A DNA stretch of 64,000 nt. Source: Tatumella citrea (GTDB taxonomy: Bacteria > Pseudomonadota > Gammaproteobacteria > Enterobacterales > Enterobacteriaceae). Below, one piece after another: positions 45,505 through 54,946 of this stretch. Position numbers and translations under genes: made by a program. Each line of letters begins with the position of its first letter. Within the stretch, counting starts at the first letter, position 1. The notes under the pieces were generated by a model that was given only the letters and a program-made list of their open reading frames with translations, did no database searches and was not told where the DNA came from. The stretch covers positions 1,302,001 to 1,366,000 of the forward strand of contig NZ_CP015579.1 of the NCBI RefSeq assembly GCF_002163585.1, given 5' to 3'.

Positions 45505-46184
45505 AGAATTGCTGGTTTATTACCGGGACCGATACTGAGGCCGGTAAATCGGTGGCAACCTCTGCCTTACTTCAGGCAGCCACCAGCCAGGGGTTTCGTG
45601 CTGCCGGCTACAAGCCGGTGGCTTCCGGAGCCGAACGAACCCCGGACGGATTGCGTAACAGTGATGGTTTACTGTTACAGCGCTCAGGATTAGCCGGGTT
45701 AAGCTACAGTGAAGTGAATCCGTTGGTATTCGAAGAACCAACTTCTCCGCATATTGTCAGTGCTGCAGAAAACAGGCCAATAACTCAGCAGGTAATGTCT
45801 GAAGGACTGCGTCATCTGGAACAGAAATCGGACTGGATTGCTGTCGAAGGGGCGGGGGGCTGGTTTACTCCCCTGACTGATGATTTTCTGTTTTCCGACT
45901 GGGTTGTGACAGAGCAGTTACCGGTTATCCTGGTGGTTGGTATGAAACTGGGATGTATTAATCATGCGCTGCTGACGGCCAATGCCGTTCAGTCTGCAGG
46001 ACTGAGACTTGCTGGCTGGATTGCTAACTGCGTACAGCCTCCGCAATACCGCCATCAGCCCTACCTGCAAACACTCATTCAACGGTTGCCTGCCCCGTTG
46101 CTCGGTGAAATCCCGCAGTTAACCAGTGAACAGCAGTTTGCAGCCTGCGGGAAATATATCAGTTTGCCTGAAGGTATCAGCTGA
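45501..46184 (+). CDS. bioD: ATP-dependent dethiobiotin synthetase BioD
   Basis: A 227-residue P-loop enzyme that closes the ureido ring of DAPA with CO2 and ATP. The phosphate loop is GTDTEAGKSV near 8; YKPVASGAE near 37 contains the catalytic Lys; EGAGGWFTPL near 115 is family-typical. It is the last bio gene. Its stop codon overlaps by 8 bp the end of the convergent UrtE-like ATPase gene, with no visible terminator between them. Confidence 0.96.
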   Translation: MKNCWFITGTDTEAGKSVATSALLQAATSQGFRAAGYKPVASGAERTPDGLRNSDGLLLQRSGLAGLSYSEVNPLVFEEPTSPHIVSAAENRPITQQVMSEGLRHLEQKSDWIAVEGAGGWFTPLTDDFLFSDWVVTEQLPVILVVGMKLGCINHALLTANAVQSAGLRLAGWIANCVQPPQYRHQPYLQTLIQRLPAPLLGEIPQLTSEQQFAACGKYISLPEGIS

Positions 46185-46893
46185 CAGTCATCCATTTATT
46201 AATCATTCCTTCATCCAGTTGATTGACCCGGCCGTTTGCTACGTTGCGTCCGCGATGCAGTAACAGAAAATAGTCGGCTACCCGACGGATGAAGGATACC
46301 CGCTGTTCGAGTAATAAGATGGTCATACCATATTCATGATTCAGGCAACGTAGCAGATTGCCCATATCTTCTTCCAGCCACGGGGACATACCTTCAGTTG
46401 GCTCATCCAGAATCAGCAACTTCGGTTCGAGAACCAGAGCTCTGGCCAGCGCCAGCTGTTGTTGTTGATCCAGCGATAAATCACCACTGCGTTGATGGCG
46501 TAAATCATACAGATGCGGGAAAAGATCGAAAATCATTTGTGGTATAGCATGGGGCGGGGTGCTTTGGGCGGCTTTCAGAGCAATTACCAGATTATCTTCC
46601 ACACTCATTTGTGAAAATATTTGCCGGCCTTTAGGAACATAACCGATACCCATTCTGGCCCGTTGCTCAGAGGGTTGTTGCTTTAAATCTTTTGGCGGGG
46701 AGTTCTTCTCCTGCCAGGTGATCGTGCCGCTGTTGACTGGCAGATAACCCATAATGCAGTTAACCAGGGTGGTTTTTCCCATTCCAGGTTGGCCCAGCAC
46801 AGCAGTGCAGGTGCCGGGCATCAGGTCCATATCTACATCCCAAAGAATATGATTTTGACCATAAAACTGATTGATTGCACGTAAACTCAGCAT
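46177..46893 (-). CDS. orphan UrtE/LivF-like ABC transporter ATPase with degenerate signature motif
   Basis: A 238-residue ABC ATPase most like UrtE of urea transporters (second ATPase of the LivF type). The start at 46893 was chosen because GAGGAG lies 8 nt upstream; a start at 46959 is less likely. Walker A is GQPGMGKT (34-41), the UrtE-type YVPKGRQIF segment is near 85, and Walker B is LILDEPTEG near 160. The signature reads LSLDQ (139-143) instead of LSGGQ, with both glycines replaced. No urtABCD genes, permease or binding protein are in the window. It may be a remnant drifting toward loss or an ATPase with another partner; the frame is intact. Confidence 0.8.
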   Translation of the reverse strand: MLSLRAINQFYGQNHILWDVDMDLMPGTCTAVLGQPGMGKTTLVNCIMGYLPVNSGTITWQEKNSPPKDLKQQPSEQRARMGIGYVPKGRQIFSQMSVEDNLVIALKAAQSTPPHAIPQMIFDLFPHLYDLRHQRSGDLSLDQQQQLALARALVLEPKLLILDEPTEGMSPWLEEDMGNLLRCLNHEYGMTILLLEQRVSFIRRVADYFLLLHRGRNVANGRVNQLDEGMINKWMTVS

Positions 46894-47337
46894 CTGTTGC
46901 ACTCCTCTGTGTGGGTAACGCCAGGCCAATGAGCGAATGTCCTGTGACTTTCGCGCCATCTCTCCTTCAGGCGACAGCTTTATACTGAATAAAGCAATAA
47001 TCAGGCCAGTAATGAAATAATTGCCTTTTATAGTGGGAAATCGCGTCGGGTCTGTGATGTGAATCCCGGTTCGTTATGACCGGAGGTTTGCCTGAGGTGA
47101 GATTGCACTTTGTAGGTGCTAACCGGAAAGTTTTACGGTGCATTCTGACCCGGAAAAAGGCAGAAAATCTGAAGAGAGCTACTTGATTGCAGTCAAATAT
47201 AACGAAAAAAGCGATGGCGGCAACGAATTGAAAAACGCAGAAGTTTCGCAAAAAAAAAGCTGAAAAAATTTTTTTTGGGTCGCCCGGGAGGGTATTGGCA
47301 TTTTATGCACAGCTGATGCTGTCAGGGCTAAAATCAG

Positions 47338-47360
47338 TTATCCACCATTCCTGTGGATAA
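47338..47360. promoter_or_regulatory. pair of inverted DnaA boxes upstream of uvrB
   Basis: TTATCCACC (47338-47346) and TGTGGATAA (47352-47360, the perfect TTATCCACA on the other strand) face each other across 5 bp. A third box, AGTGGATAA, lies at 47562-47570. The distal E. coli uvrB promoter is also associated with DnaA binding, so DnaA control of uvrB is a reasonable inference. Confidence 0.65.
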
Positions 47361-47652
47361 CTATGTGCATTAGCATCTTAAAACAGTGCTAACCCAAGGA
47401 AATATGCGGCCTGGCATCAGGCTGGCTGTAAATCGGACTTTTAATAATAATTCTGTTCTTTCAAATAGTTAATTAAAAGCAACCCTGCGCGGTTAGCTCC
47501 CGGATATTCTAAGGACAATTTGTTACATTAACTTGACAAACCAATTTGCAGCTGGGTTGGCAGTGGATAACCCTTCAGGCTGAAAATTATCACCCGGTGG
47601 ATGAAAATTAATTCGTATAGAATTCCGTAACTCACGCTATTTATCTCACATT

Positions 47653-47672
47653 AGCTGTCTGCATATCCAGTA
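47653..47672. promoter_or_regulatory. LexA (SOS) box of uvrB
   Basis: The site contains CTGT-N8-CCAG with flanking TA, 75 bp upstream of the uvrB ATG. The E. coli uvrB SOS box has the same variant right half (CCAGTA). LexA should repress uvrB until DNA damage. Confidence 0.75.
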
Positions 47673-47746
47673 TTTTGATTGGCATATTTTGGGGCAGTGA
47701 GTAAACTATTCAGCCCGCCCGAAAAAAAGCGACAGGTGATCAAACG

Positions 47747-49777
47747 ATGAGCAAGGCTTTCAAACTTCACTCCGAATTTAAACCGTCCGGTGACCAGCCA
47801 GAGGCTATCCGGCGGCTGGAAGAGGGTCTGGAAGACGGACTGGCGCACCAGACATTGCTTGGAGTGACCGGCTCAGGGAAAACATTCACAATAGCCAATG
47901 TCATCGCTGACCTTAACCGTCCGACCATGGTGCTAGCTCCGAATAAAACACTGGCTGCCCAGCTTTACGGTGAAATGAAAGCCTTTTTCCCTGATAACGC
48001 TGTCGAATATTTTGTCTCTTACTACGATTATTACCAGCCTGAAGCTTACGTTCCCAGTTCAGACACCTTCATAGAGAAGGATGCCTCGGTCAACGAACAT
48101 ATTGAGCAAATGCGATTGTCGGCGACTAAAGCATTACTGGAACGTCGGGATGTCATTGTGGTGGCATCGGTATCGGCAATCTATGGACTGGGTGATCCTG
48201 ATCTGTATCTGAAAATGATGCTGCATCTCAGCCGTGGGATGATTATTGACCAACGCAGTATTTTGCGCCGTCTGGCAGAACTGCAATATACCCGCAATGA
48301 TCAGGCATTTCAGCGCGGTACTTTTCGGGTGCGTGGCGAAGTTATTGATATTTTCCCTGCGGAATCAGACGAAATTGCACTGCGGGTTGAGCTGTTTGAT
48401 GATGAAGTAGAGCGTCTGTCGATTTTTGATCCGCTGACAGGGCAGGTCGCACAGACAGTGCCACGTTACACCGTCTATCCCAAAACGCACTATGTCACCC
48501 CCCGGGAACGTATTATCGAGTCGATGGAAGAAATTAAGGTTGAACTGGCGGACCGGCGCCGGGTGTTGCTGGAGAATAATAAATTGCTCGAGGAGCAACG
48601 TATTGCACAGCGAACTCAGTTTGACCTGGAAATGATGAATGAACTGGGCTATTGCTCGGGTATCGAAAACTACTCCCGCTATCTGTCCGGACGTGGTCCC
48701 GGAGAGCCGCCACCAACTTTATTTGATTATCTGCCGGCAGACGGTTTGCTGGTTGTTGATGAATCCCACGTGACGATACCGCAGATTGGCGGGATGTATC
48801 GTGGTGACCGTGCGCGAAAAGAAAATCTGGTTGAATACGGTTTCCGCCTGCCATCTGCTCTTGATAACCGCCCTCTGAAATTTGAGGAGTTTGAGGCGCT
48901 GGTTCCACAGACAATCTATGTTTCGGCAACACCCGGCGCTTATGAGCTGGAAAAATCCGGCGATGAGGTGATTGATCAGGTGGTACGGCCGACAGGGTTG
49001 CTCGACCCGATTATTGAAGTCAGGCCGGTGGCGACTCAGGTTGATGATCTGTTGTCGGAAATTCGTCAACGGGCAGAAATTAATGAACGGGTACTGGTGA
49101 CTACGCTGACCAAACGGATGGCTGAAGATTTGACGGAATACCTTGAGGAGCATGGAGAACGGGTACGTTATCTGCACTCTGACATCGATACGGTAGAAAG
49201 AATGGAGATCATTCGTGATTTGCGCTTAGGGGAATTCGATGTGCTGGTGGGCATTAACCTCTTAAGGGAAGGGCTGGATATGCCAGAAGTTTCTCTGGTA
49301 GCCATTCTCGATGCGGATAAAGAAGGATTTTTACGTTCGGAACGTTCTCTGATTCAGACAATTGGGCGTGCAGCACGTAACATTAACGGTAAAGCGATTC
49401 TCTACGGAGACCGTATTACGCCTTCAATGGGTCGGGCCATAGAAGAGACTGAACGTCGCAGAGAGAAACAGCAAGCCTGGAATACGGCTCAGGGTATTGT
49501 ACCGACAAGGCTCAACAAGAAAGTGACCGATATTCTGGAACTGGGTCAGGGGATTGGACGGAGCAAAGGTAAATCGCATGATAAACGCCAGAGTTCTGGA
49601 CGTGCTGCTGAGAACAGTGGTCAGTATGCTGCGCTGACCCCACAGGCGATGCAGAAAAAAATCACCGAACTGGAAGCCAGAATGCATAAACATGCAATGG
49701 ACCTTGAGTTTGAGGAAGCAGCACGTGTTCGTGATGAACTGCATGAAATCCGTGCTCTGTTTATTGCAGCTTCCTGA
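47747..49777 (+). CDS. uvrB: excinuclease ABC subunit B
   Basis: A 676-residue helicase-like damage-verification subunit of nucleotide excision repair (E. coli 673). Walker A is [10 protein letters not shown] near 39; the beta-hairpin region [12 protein letters not shown] near 92 clamps DNA; DESH is at about 338; motifs V and VI ([23 protein letters not shown]) are near 508-545. A UVR domain at about 636-671 contacts UvrC. AGGTGA lies 8 nt before the ATG. The gene is SOS-controlled (see LexA box) and ends 2 bp from convergent yvcK. Confidence 0.98.
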   Translation: MSKAFKLHSEFKPSGDQPEAIRRLEEGLEDGLAHQTLLGVTGSGKTFTIANVIADLNRPTMVLAPNKTLAAQLYGEMKAFFPDNAVEYFVSYYDYYQPEAYVPSSDTFIEKDASVNEHIEQMRLSATKALLERRDVIVVASVSAIYGLGDPDLYLKMMLHLSRGMIIDQRSILRRLAELQYTRNDQAFQRGTFRVRGEVIDIFPAESDEIALRVELFDDEVERLSIFDPLTGQVAQTVPRYTVYPKTHYVTPRERIIESMEEIKVELADRRRVLLENNKLLEEQRIAQRTQFDLEMMNELGYCSGIENYSRYLSGRGPGEPPPTLFDYLPADGLLVVDESHVTIPQIGGMYRGDRARKENLVEYGFRLPSALDNRPLKFEEFEALVPQTIYVSATPGAYELEKSGDEVIDQVVRPTGLLDPIIEVRPVATQVDDLLSEIRQRAEINERVLVTTLTKRMAEDLTEYLEEHGERVRYLHSDIDTVERMEIIRDLRLGEFDVLVGINLLREGLDMPEVSLVAILDADKEGFLRSERSLIQTIGRAARNINGKAILYGDRITPSMGRAIEETERRREKQQAWNTAQGIVPTRLNKKVTDILELGQGIGRSKGKSHDKRQSSGRAAENSGQYAALTPQAMQKKITELEARMHKHAMDLEFEEAARVRDELHEIRALFIAAS

Positions 49778-49779
49778 TA

Positions 49780-50682
49780 TTAACCGAGGCTCTGTACTGC
49801 CTGTTCCAGGGCGATATGCAATAAGTGGCGGTCATGGCGGTATTTAATGTCCCCGGCTTCCAGAGGATGTTGAATGACATGACGCCCTTCAAGGTGACTG
49901 ATATCTGCCGCAGGGCTGACGACAATGGCATCAATCACCTTTCGACCTATCACCTGTTCGATGTATTGCAGCTTATCGCTCACAGTCAGTGAACCGGCAG
50001 GGCTTTTTTCTTTACCCAGATTGCCAATAAAAATCATTTTTGCCGGGGTGCGACGCAGCGCTGTGGCCATCTGTTCCATCAATAACACCGGCATCAGGCT
50101 GGTGTAAAAACTCCCCGGACCAATAAGTATCAGATCAGCTTCTGCCACAGCTTCCAGAGCTTCGCGGGTTGGCGAGACATCAGGGAATAATTCCAGAGTG
50201 GCAGGAATTTCACTCATGGCATCGATAGCAGTCTCACCGTAAACAGCATTCCCCTGGCGATCGGTTGCCACTAAATCCACCGGTTGTTCGGACATTGGGA
50301 TTAAAAATGCATCCACTTTCAGCACATTTCGGATCAGGTTAATGGCTTCCAGTGGCCGGACACTGAGGTTATCCAGCGCTTTTAGCATCAGATTACCCAG
50401 ATTATGTCCTGCCAGTTCACCCTGACCACTGAAGCGGTATTCAAACATCGCAGAAGCAATGCCGGGTTCCGTGATCAGCTGGTTAAGGCAATTACGCATA
50501 TCTCCCCAGGCGATACCACCCTCGGAACGACGAATTCTGCCGGTAGACCCTCCGTTATCTGTGGTAGTAACGATACCGGTTAACCGGGAACCCAGCGCGG
50601 ACAGCGAAGACATGACACGTCCTAAGCCGTGGCCTCCACCAATGGCGACTACGCGGTCTAAATCTGCCAGTGTACGATTCAT
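49780..50682 (-). CDS. yvcK: YvcK/YbhK-family (gluconeogenesis factor type) protein
   Basis: A 300-residue member of the CofD-like UPF0052 family (E. coli YbhK, 302). Glycine-rich [13 protein letters not shown] near 16, [13 protein letters not shown] near 39, [10 protein letters not shown] near 60 and [14 protein letters not shown] near 193 are conserved in the nucleotide-sugar-binding YvcK clade. In Bacillus, YvcK binds UDP-GlcNAc and supports cell-wall and gluconeogenic growth; the role in enterics is not established. AGGAG site 5 nt before the ATG. Confidence 0.93.
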   Translation of the reverse strand: MNRTLADLDRVVAIGGGHGLGRVMSSLSALGSRLTGIVTTTDNGGSTGRIRRSEGGIAWGDMRNCLNQLITEPGIASAMFEYRFSGQGELAGHNLGNLMLKALDNLSVRPLEAINLIRNVLKVDAFLIPMSEQPVDLVATDRQGNAVYGETAIDAMSEIPATLELFPDVSPTREALEAVAEADLILIGPGSFYTSLMPVLLMEQMATALRRTPAKMIFIGNLGKEKSPAGSLTVSDKLQYIEQVIGRKVIDAIVVSPAADISHLEGRHVIQHPLEAGDIKYRHDRHLLHIALEQAVQSLG

Positions 50683-50897
50683 AAATCTCCTTTTAATGGC
50701 GGCTATCCTGTCAGAATAATACAGCTACAAAACAGCGAACCGTTCAGTTCACTATTCTCGCTGATTGGATGTCTGTTTTACAGCGGATTAATCTGCAGAC
50801 CTCACTGAACATTTAAGGCGGACCAGGGCTAACAACATGGCTTATTCAGGCATTTCGCGCTAGAATTTAGCCAGACGATTATCTGTACTGATAATTT

Positions 50898-51011
50898 ACA
50901 CTCCAAGCCCCTCTGGCCTGTGTTATTCCTAATAATATGGCTGACGGGCCGCAGTTTTCACTGCCAGGGTGTGGGAAGAAATGACCACATCTCCCGACTT
51001 CGGAAAGGTGT
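50898..51011 (+). ncRNA. probable Moco riboswitch in the moaA leader
   Basis: A roughly 114-nt structured leader. ACACT (50898-50902) pairs with GGTGT (51007-51011) as closing stem. Inside are the blocks CTCCAAGCCCCTCTGGCC, CTGACGGGCC, CCAGGGTGTGGGA, AATGACC and CTTCGGAAAGG, a succession I recognise from the molybdenum-cofactor (Moco) RNA motif that precedes moaA in many gammaproteobacteria. The moaA ribosome site AAAGG (51004-51008) overlaps the 3' strand of the closing stem, so ligand binding would hide it and shut down translation. Identification is from recalled motif features, not from a covariance search. Confidence 0.7.
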
Positions 51012-51015
51012 TCTT

Positions 51016-52002
51016 GTGTCTCAGTTAATTGATACGTTTGACAGGCGCTTTTACTATCTGCGCCTGTCAATTACTGATGTATGTAACTTCCGCTGTACTT
51101 ACTGTCTGCCGGACGGTTACCGGCCAAACAGTGTCCGCAATAAAGGTTTTTTATCACTGGATGAAATTCGTCGGGTGACGCGTGCGTTTGCTGCTGCGGG
51201 TACCGAGAAAATTCGCATCACCGGGGGCGAGCCTTCCATGCGCCGTGATTTTACCGACATCATCGCCGCTGTCCGGGAAAACTCAGGGTTGAAGAAAATC
51301 GCCACCACGACCAACGGTTACCGGATGGCTCGTGATATCCGCGAATGGCGTGATGCCGGGCTGACTGCAGTCAATGTCAGCATCGACAGCCTTGATGCCC
51401 GCCAGTTTCATGCCATCACCGGACAGGACAAGTTTCATCAGGTGATGGCCGGTATTGACGCGGCGTTTGAGGCCGGATTCAGCATGGTCAAAGTAAACAC
51501 CGTGCTAATGCGTGATGTGAACAGCCAGCACCTGCAAACTTTTCTGGAATGGATCCGTACCCGACCAATTCAGTTGCGTTTTATCGAACTGATGGAAACC
51601 GGTGATGGCAGTGATTTGTTCAGAAAACACCATATATCTGGTCAGGTTATTCGTGATCAGTTGCTGCAACGTGGCTGGCAGGCTGGAGTCAGAGCCAAAG
51701 ATGACGGACCCGCCCAGGTATTTACCCACCCGGATTATCAGGGCAGTGTGGGCCTGATAATGCCTTATGAAAAAGATTTTTGCCTGAGCTGCAACCGGCT
51801 TAGGGTATCGGCAGTCGGTAATCTGCATTTATGCCTGTTCGGTGATCACGGCATACCGTTGCGTGATTTGCTGGCCAGTGATGAGCATCAGGATGAGTTG
51901 CAGGCCAGAATCGCCTCCAGCCTCGGACAGAAGAAACAGACTCATTTTCTGCATCAGGGCATTACCGGTCATACCCAAAATCTTTCGTTTATTGGCGGTT
52001 AG
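51016..52002 (+). CDS. moaA: GTP 3',8-cyclase (MoaA)
   Basis: A 328-residue radical SAM enzyme for the first step of molybdopterin synthesis. The start is GTG at 51016: it gives [18 protein letters not shown], as in E. coli, and AAAGG lies 7 nt upstream inside the riboswitch. An upstream ATG at 50920 would place the riboswitch in coding sequence. The N-terminal CNFRCTYC (residues 23-30) binds the SAM cluster. [18 protein letters not shown] near 258 binds the second cluster. The C-terminal Gly-Gly needed for activity is present. Confidence 0.96.
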   Translation: MSQLIDTFDRRFYYLRLSITDVCNFRCTYCLPDGYRPNSVRNKGFLSLDEIRRVTRAFAAAGTEKIRITGGEPSMRRDFTDIIAAVRENSGLKKIATTTNGYRMARDIREWRDAGLTAVNVSIDSLDARQFHAITGQDKFHQVMAGIDAAFEAGFSMVKVNTVLMRDVNSQHLQTFLEWIRTRPIQLRFIELMETGDGSDLFRKHHISGQVIRDQLLQRGWQAGVRAKDDGPAQVFTHPDYQGSVGLIMPYEKDFCLSCNRLRVSAVGNLHLCLFGDHGIPLRDLLASDEHQDELQARIASSLGQKKQTHFLHQGITGHTQNLSFIGG

Positions 52003-52016
52003 TCAGGAGAGACATC

Positions 52017-52532
52017 ATGAGTAAAGCACCAAAGGAGTTTGTCCCGTTAACCGTGGCTGTAATGACTGTTTCAGACAGCAGGGATCAGCATAACGATACT
52101 TCCGGCGATTATTTACGCGAAGCACTAACAGAGGCAGGCCATCAGCTGGCGGAACAGGTTATCTGTAGTGACAATCGCTACCAGATTCGTGCGGTCGTTT
52201 CACGCTGGATTGCCAGTGAGCAGGTTCAGGTGGTTATTATCAACGGAGGCACGGGTTTTAATCTGAAAAACAGCACGCCTGAAGCATTGTCGCCGTTATT
52301 CGATCGCACAATTGATGGTTTTGGTGAACTGTTCCGAATGATCTCATTTGAGGAGATCGACTCATCAACACTGCAATCCCGTGCAGTTGCCGGGATGGCT
52401 AACCAGACCTTAATTTTTGCGGTCCCGGGGTCGACAGGAGCGTGTCGTCAGGCGTGGGAGAGAATTATCTCAGCCCAGATTGATGCAACCACCTCACCCT
52501 GTAATTTTGTTTCACAACTGAAGAAGCCCTGA
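52017..52532 (+). CDS. moaB: molybdenum cofactor biosynthesis protein B
   Basis: A 171-residue MogA/MoaB-fold protein (E. coli 170). [17 protein letters not shown] near 19, INGGTGF near 77 and [14 protein letters not shown] near 100 are family motifs of the molybdopterin-adenylating fold. In E. coli its activity is taken over by MogA, so MoaB's role is uncertain. An AGGAGAG site precedes the ATG, 14 bp after moaA. Confidence 0.95.
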   Translation: MSKAPKEFVPLTVAVMTVSDSRDQHNDTSGDYLREALTEAGHQLAEQVICSDNRYQIRAVVSRWIASEQVQVVIINGGTGFNLKNSTPEALSPLFDRTIDGFGELFRMISFEEIDSSTLQSRAVAGMANQTLIFAVPGSTGACRQAWERIISAQIDATTSPCNFVSQLKKP

Positions 52533-52534
52533 GT

Positions 52535-53020
52535 ATGTCTCAACTGACCCATATTAACAGTGCCGGTGAGGCACATATGGTCGATGTTTCGGCCAAACAG
52601 GAAACAGTACGGGAAGCCCGTGCTGAAGCTTTTGTCTATATGAGTGCCACCACGTTACAGATGATTGTCGATGGAAGCCATCACAAGGGTGATGTATTTG
52701 CCACCGCAAGAATTGCCGGAATCCAGGCGGCAAAACGTACCTGGGATCTGATCCCTCTTTGTCATCCTTTAATGCTGAGTAAAGTTGAAGTTTCACTGAC
52801 TGCATTACCGGACGAAAATCAGATTCATATCGAAACCCTTTGCAGACTCACCGGTAAAACAGGTGTGGAGATGGAAGCTCTGACAGCTGCCTCGGTAGCT
52901 GCGTTGACTATCTATGACATGTGCAAAGCGGTGCAGAAAGACATTGTCATTGACCGGTTACGACTGATCAGTAAATCCGGGGGCAAGTCGGGAGACTTCA
53001 GAGCAGATAGCCATGATTAA
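52535..53020 (+). CDS. moaC: cyclic pyranopterin monophosphate synthase MoaC
   Basis: A 161-residue protein that converts the MoaA product into cyclic pyranopterin monophosphate. [51 protein letters not shown] and [20 protein letters not shown] are the active-site blocks and are all intact. It starts two bases after the moaB stop and overlaps moaD by 8 bp. Confidence 0.97.
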   Translation: MSQLTHINSAGEAHMVDVSAKQETVREARAEAFVYMSATTLQMIVDGSHHKGDVFATARIAGIQAAKRTWDLIPLCHPLMLSKVEVSLTALPDENQIHIETLCRLTGKTGVEMEALTAASVAALTIYDMCKAVQKDIVIDRLRLISKSGGKSGDFRADSHD

Positions 53021-53258
53021 TATTTTATTATTTGCCCGGGTTCGTGAACTGGCGGGCTCAGCCAGCCTTGAAGTCCCTTTCGGGTTCAGCGATGTAGAAT
53101 CATTGCGCCAGGCGTTAAGTGACCGTGATAAAAACTGGGCGCTGGCGATGGAGAAAGGAAAATTACTGGCAGCGGTGAACCAGACGTTGGTTCCGTTCAG
53201 TCACCCACTGCAGGACGGCGATGAAGTAGCATTCTTTCCGCCAGTTACCGGAGGCTAA
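53013..53258 (+). CDS. moaD: molybdopterin synthase sulfur carrier subunit MoaD
   Basis: An 81-residue ubiquitin-like protein. The C-terminal PPVTGG tail is where MoeB adenylates and the thiocarboxylate forms. It donates sulfur to cyclic pyranopterin monophosphate inside MoaE. The start overlaps the moaC end by 8 bp, and moaE follows after 5 bp. Confidence 0.96.
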   Translation: MINILLFARVRELAGSASLEVPFGFSDVESLRQALSDRDKNWALAMEKGKLLAAVNQTLVPFSHPLQDGDEVAFFPPVTGG

Positions 53259-53263
53259 CCCCT

Positions 53264-53728
53264 ATGAATCAGACCCGTATCCGGGTAGGCGAAGCATCAT
53301 TTTCTGTCGCAGAGGCTCATCAGTGGCTGTCTGAAAATGATGCCGACGGCGCTATTGTCACCTTCACCGGCAAAGTGCGTAATCATAATGCTGGTGACAG
53401 TGTGGCAACATTGACGCTGGAACATTATCCTTCGATGACTGAAAAAGTTCTGGCTTCGATAGCCGATGAAGCCCGTGGTCGCTGGGAACTGCAGAGAATC
53501 GTGATTATTCATCGTGTCGGTAGTCTGGTAGCAGGGGAGCAGATTGTATTTGTCGGTGTCAGTTCAGCGCACCGCAACAGCGCGTTTGCCGCAGCAGAAT
53601 ACATTATGGATATTCTCAAGACCAAAGCTCCGTTCTGGAAACGTGAAACGACGCCTCAGGGCGATCGCTGGCTGGATGCGAAAGAGAGCGACCAGCAGGC
53701 TGCAGAACGCTGGTCTGCGCCGCACTAA
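53264..53728 (+). CDS. moaE: molybdopterin synthase catalytic subunit MoaE
   Basis: A 154-residue catalytic subunit (E. coli 150). GAIVTFTGKVRNHN near 30, HRVGSLVAGEQIVFVGVSSAHR near 85 and KTKAPFWKRE near 120 hold the active-site Lys and Arg residues. With MoaD it makes the dithiolene of molybdopterin. The stop overlaps an ATG (TAATG) in frame with the downstream lipoprotein gene. Confidence 0.96.
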   Translation: MNQTRIRVGEASFSVAEAHQWLSENDADGAIVTFTGKVRNHNAGDSVATLTLEHYPSMTEKVLASIADEARGRWELQRIVIIHRVGSLVAGEQIVFVGVSSAHRNSAFAAAEYIMDILKTKAPFWKRETTPQGDRWLDAKESDQQAAERWSAPH

Positions 53729-53781
53729 TGCAGGGATATTTGTCGGGTTCTTTCGGTTATCGCTGTTGTGCCGGGCGTCCG

Positions 53782-54873
53782 GTGAGCAGGCTGTTGGCCT
53801 CAGGGCTTACCGGTATGCTGGTAATGCTATTACTGAATGGTTGTAGCCAGCATTCAACTACGGCTCCGGTGCAACAACCTGTCACGGTGAAAGCGAAAAT
53901 TCAGCGTCTGTTACCGCCCACTGTCACCGATAAAGCTGGCTGGTCTGAAGATATCTATCAAAGTTTTCACCATCAGTCCTTGCCACCTTCAGCCAGTAAT
54001 CTATGCGCCGTTATTGCTGTCGCTGGCCAGGAATCCGGGTTTAATCCCGATGCACCGGTCAATGGTTTGCCAGATATCGCCCTGAAAGAAATCTACCGCC
54101 GGGCTGCAACGCTCTATATCCCGCAATTTCTGGTCAACACAGCGCTGAAAATACCTTCATCAGACGGGCGCAGTTATGCTGAACGTCTGAGAACAGTGCA
54201 TACTGAAAAACAACTGAGTGATATTTTTGATGACCTGATCGACAGAGTTCCTCTGGGGCAGAGACTGTTTGGTAATCTGAACCCGGTACATACCGGCGGA
54301 CCAATGCAGGTCAGTATTGCCTTTGCCGAAGCTCATGCCACCGGTTATCCATGGCCGGTAAAACATTCTGTACGTCAGGAAGTGTTCAGCCGCCGTGGGG
54401 GTGTCTGGTTTGGAACTCTGCATCTTTTGGGCTATCCGACAGATTACCCGGCGATGTTATATCGCTTTGCGGATTTCAATGCCGGATGGTATGCCAGCCG
54501 CAATGCTGCTTTTCAGGCTGCGGTAATGCAACTCACGGGACGCAAACTGGCACTGGATGGCGATTTGGTGCGTTATGACAGTGACGCTGCAGGAGCAACC
54601 GAACAGGCAGTGCTTAGCCTGCAGTCGCAGCTCGGTTTAAGTGCTGCTGAAATTCACCGTCAACTGGCACAGGGAGAGTCGCCCGATTTTCAACAGAGTC
54701 GTGTCTGGCAACAGGTTTTCCGGCTGGCCGATAAGCAGCAGGGAAGTCCGTTACCTCGTCAGAGGTTACCGGGTATCGAACTGCATAGTCCCAAAATTAC
54801 CCGTAATCTGACCACCGCCTGGTTTGCTCAGCGGGTTAACAGCCGCTATCAGCAGTGCCTGACACGGCAGTGA
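53782..54873 (+). CDS. yaiW: YaiW-like outer-membrane lipoprotein (DUF1615)
   Basis: A lipoprotein of 363 residues from GTG 53782. The start was chosen because it gives MSRLLASGLTG with the lipobox Cys at residue 21 (LLLNGC), the same spacing as E. coli YaiW. An ATG at 53728, overlapping the moaE stop, would add 18 residues and could couple translation. CAVIAVAGQESGF near 93, GPMQVSIAFAEAHATGYPW near 175, RQEVFSRRGGVWFGT near 198 and YRFADFNAGWYASRNAAF near 226 align closely with YaiW. In E. coli yaiW pairs with sbmA (peptide import); here it sits after moaE without sbmA. Some features (Gln-Glu-Ser near the N-terminus) recall lytic transglycosylases, but that is not established. Confidence 0.88.
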   Translation: MSRLLASGLTGMLVMLLLNGCSQHSTTAPVQQPVTVKAKIQRLLPPTVTDKAGWSEDIYQSFHHQSLPPSASNLCAVIAVAGQESGFNPDAPVNGLPDIALKEIYRRAATLYIPQFLVNTALKIPSSDGRSYAERLRTVHTEKQLSDIFDDLIDRVPLGQRLFGNLNPVHTGGPMQVSIAFAEAHATGYPWPVKHSVRQEVFSRRGGVWFGTLHLLGYPTDYPAMLYRFADFNAGWYASRNAAFQAAVMQLTGRKLALDGDLVRYDSDAAGATEQAVLSLQSQLGLSAAEIHRQLAQGESPDFQQSRVWQQVFRLADKQQGSPLPRQRLPGIELHSPKITRNLTTAWFAQRVNSRYQQCLTRQ

Positions 54874-54946
54874 TCGGCGACTGGCGTAACTGCCCTGAAT
54901 TGTGTCACACTGACCCTATCTGTTTAACCGTCTAAAGAGGTAAATC

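Larger units (their letters stand above)
46894..47746. other. long uvrB upstream region
   Basis: About 850 bp without a convincing gene. It holds an A-run/T-run block at 47249-47276, three DnaA-box-like nonamers (47338-47360 and 47562-47570) and a LexA box (47653-47672), listed separately. Open frames here lack ribosome sites and recognisable motifs. The first 60 bp upstream of the UrtE-like start could encode an N-terminal extension, but none is needed. The region probably contains several uvrB promoters, as in E. coli. Confidence 0.6.

Noticed and set aside
46967..47251. 94-codon minus-strand frame ahead of the UrtE-like gene, considered as a relic of urtD
   Set aside because: Its translation has no ABC motifs or any resemblance to a transporter part.
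47249..47276. A8...T8 block that looks like a terminator or curved DNA
   Set aside because: The stem between the runs is AT-only and there is no gene ending just upstream on either strand; listed only in the region description.
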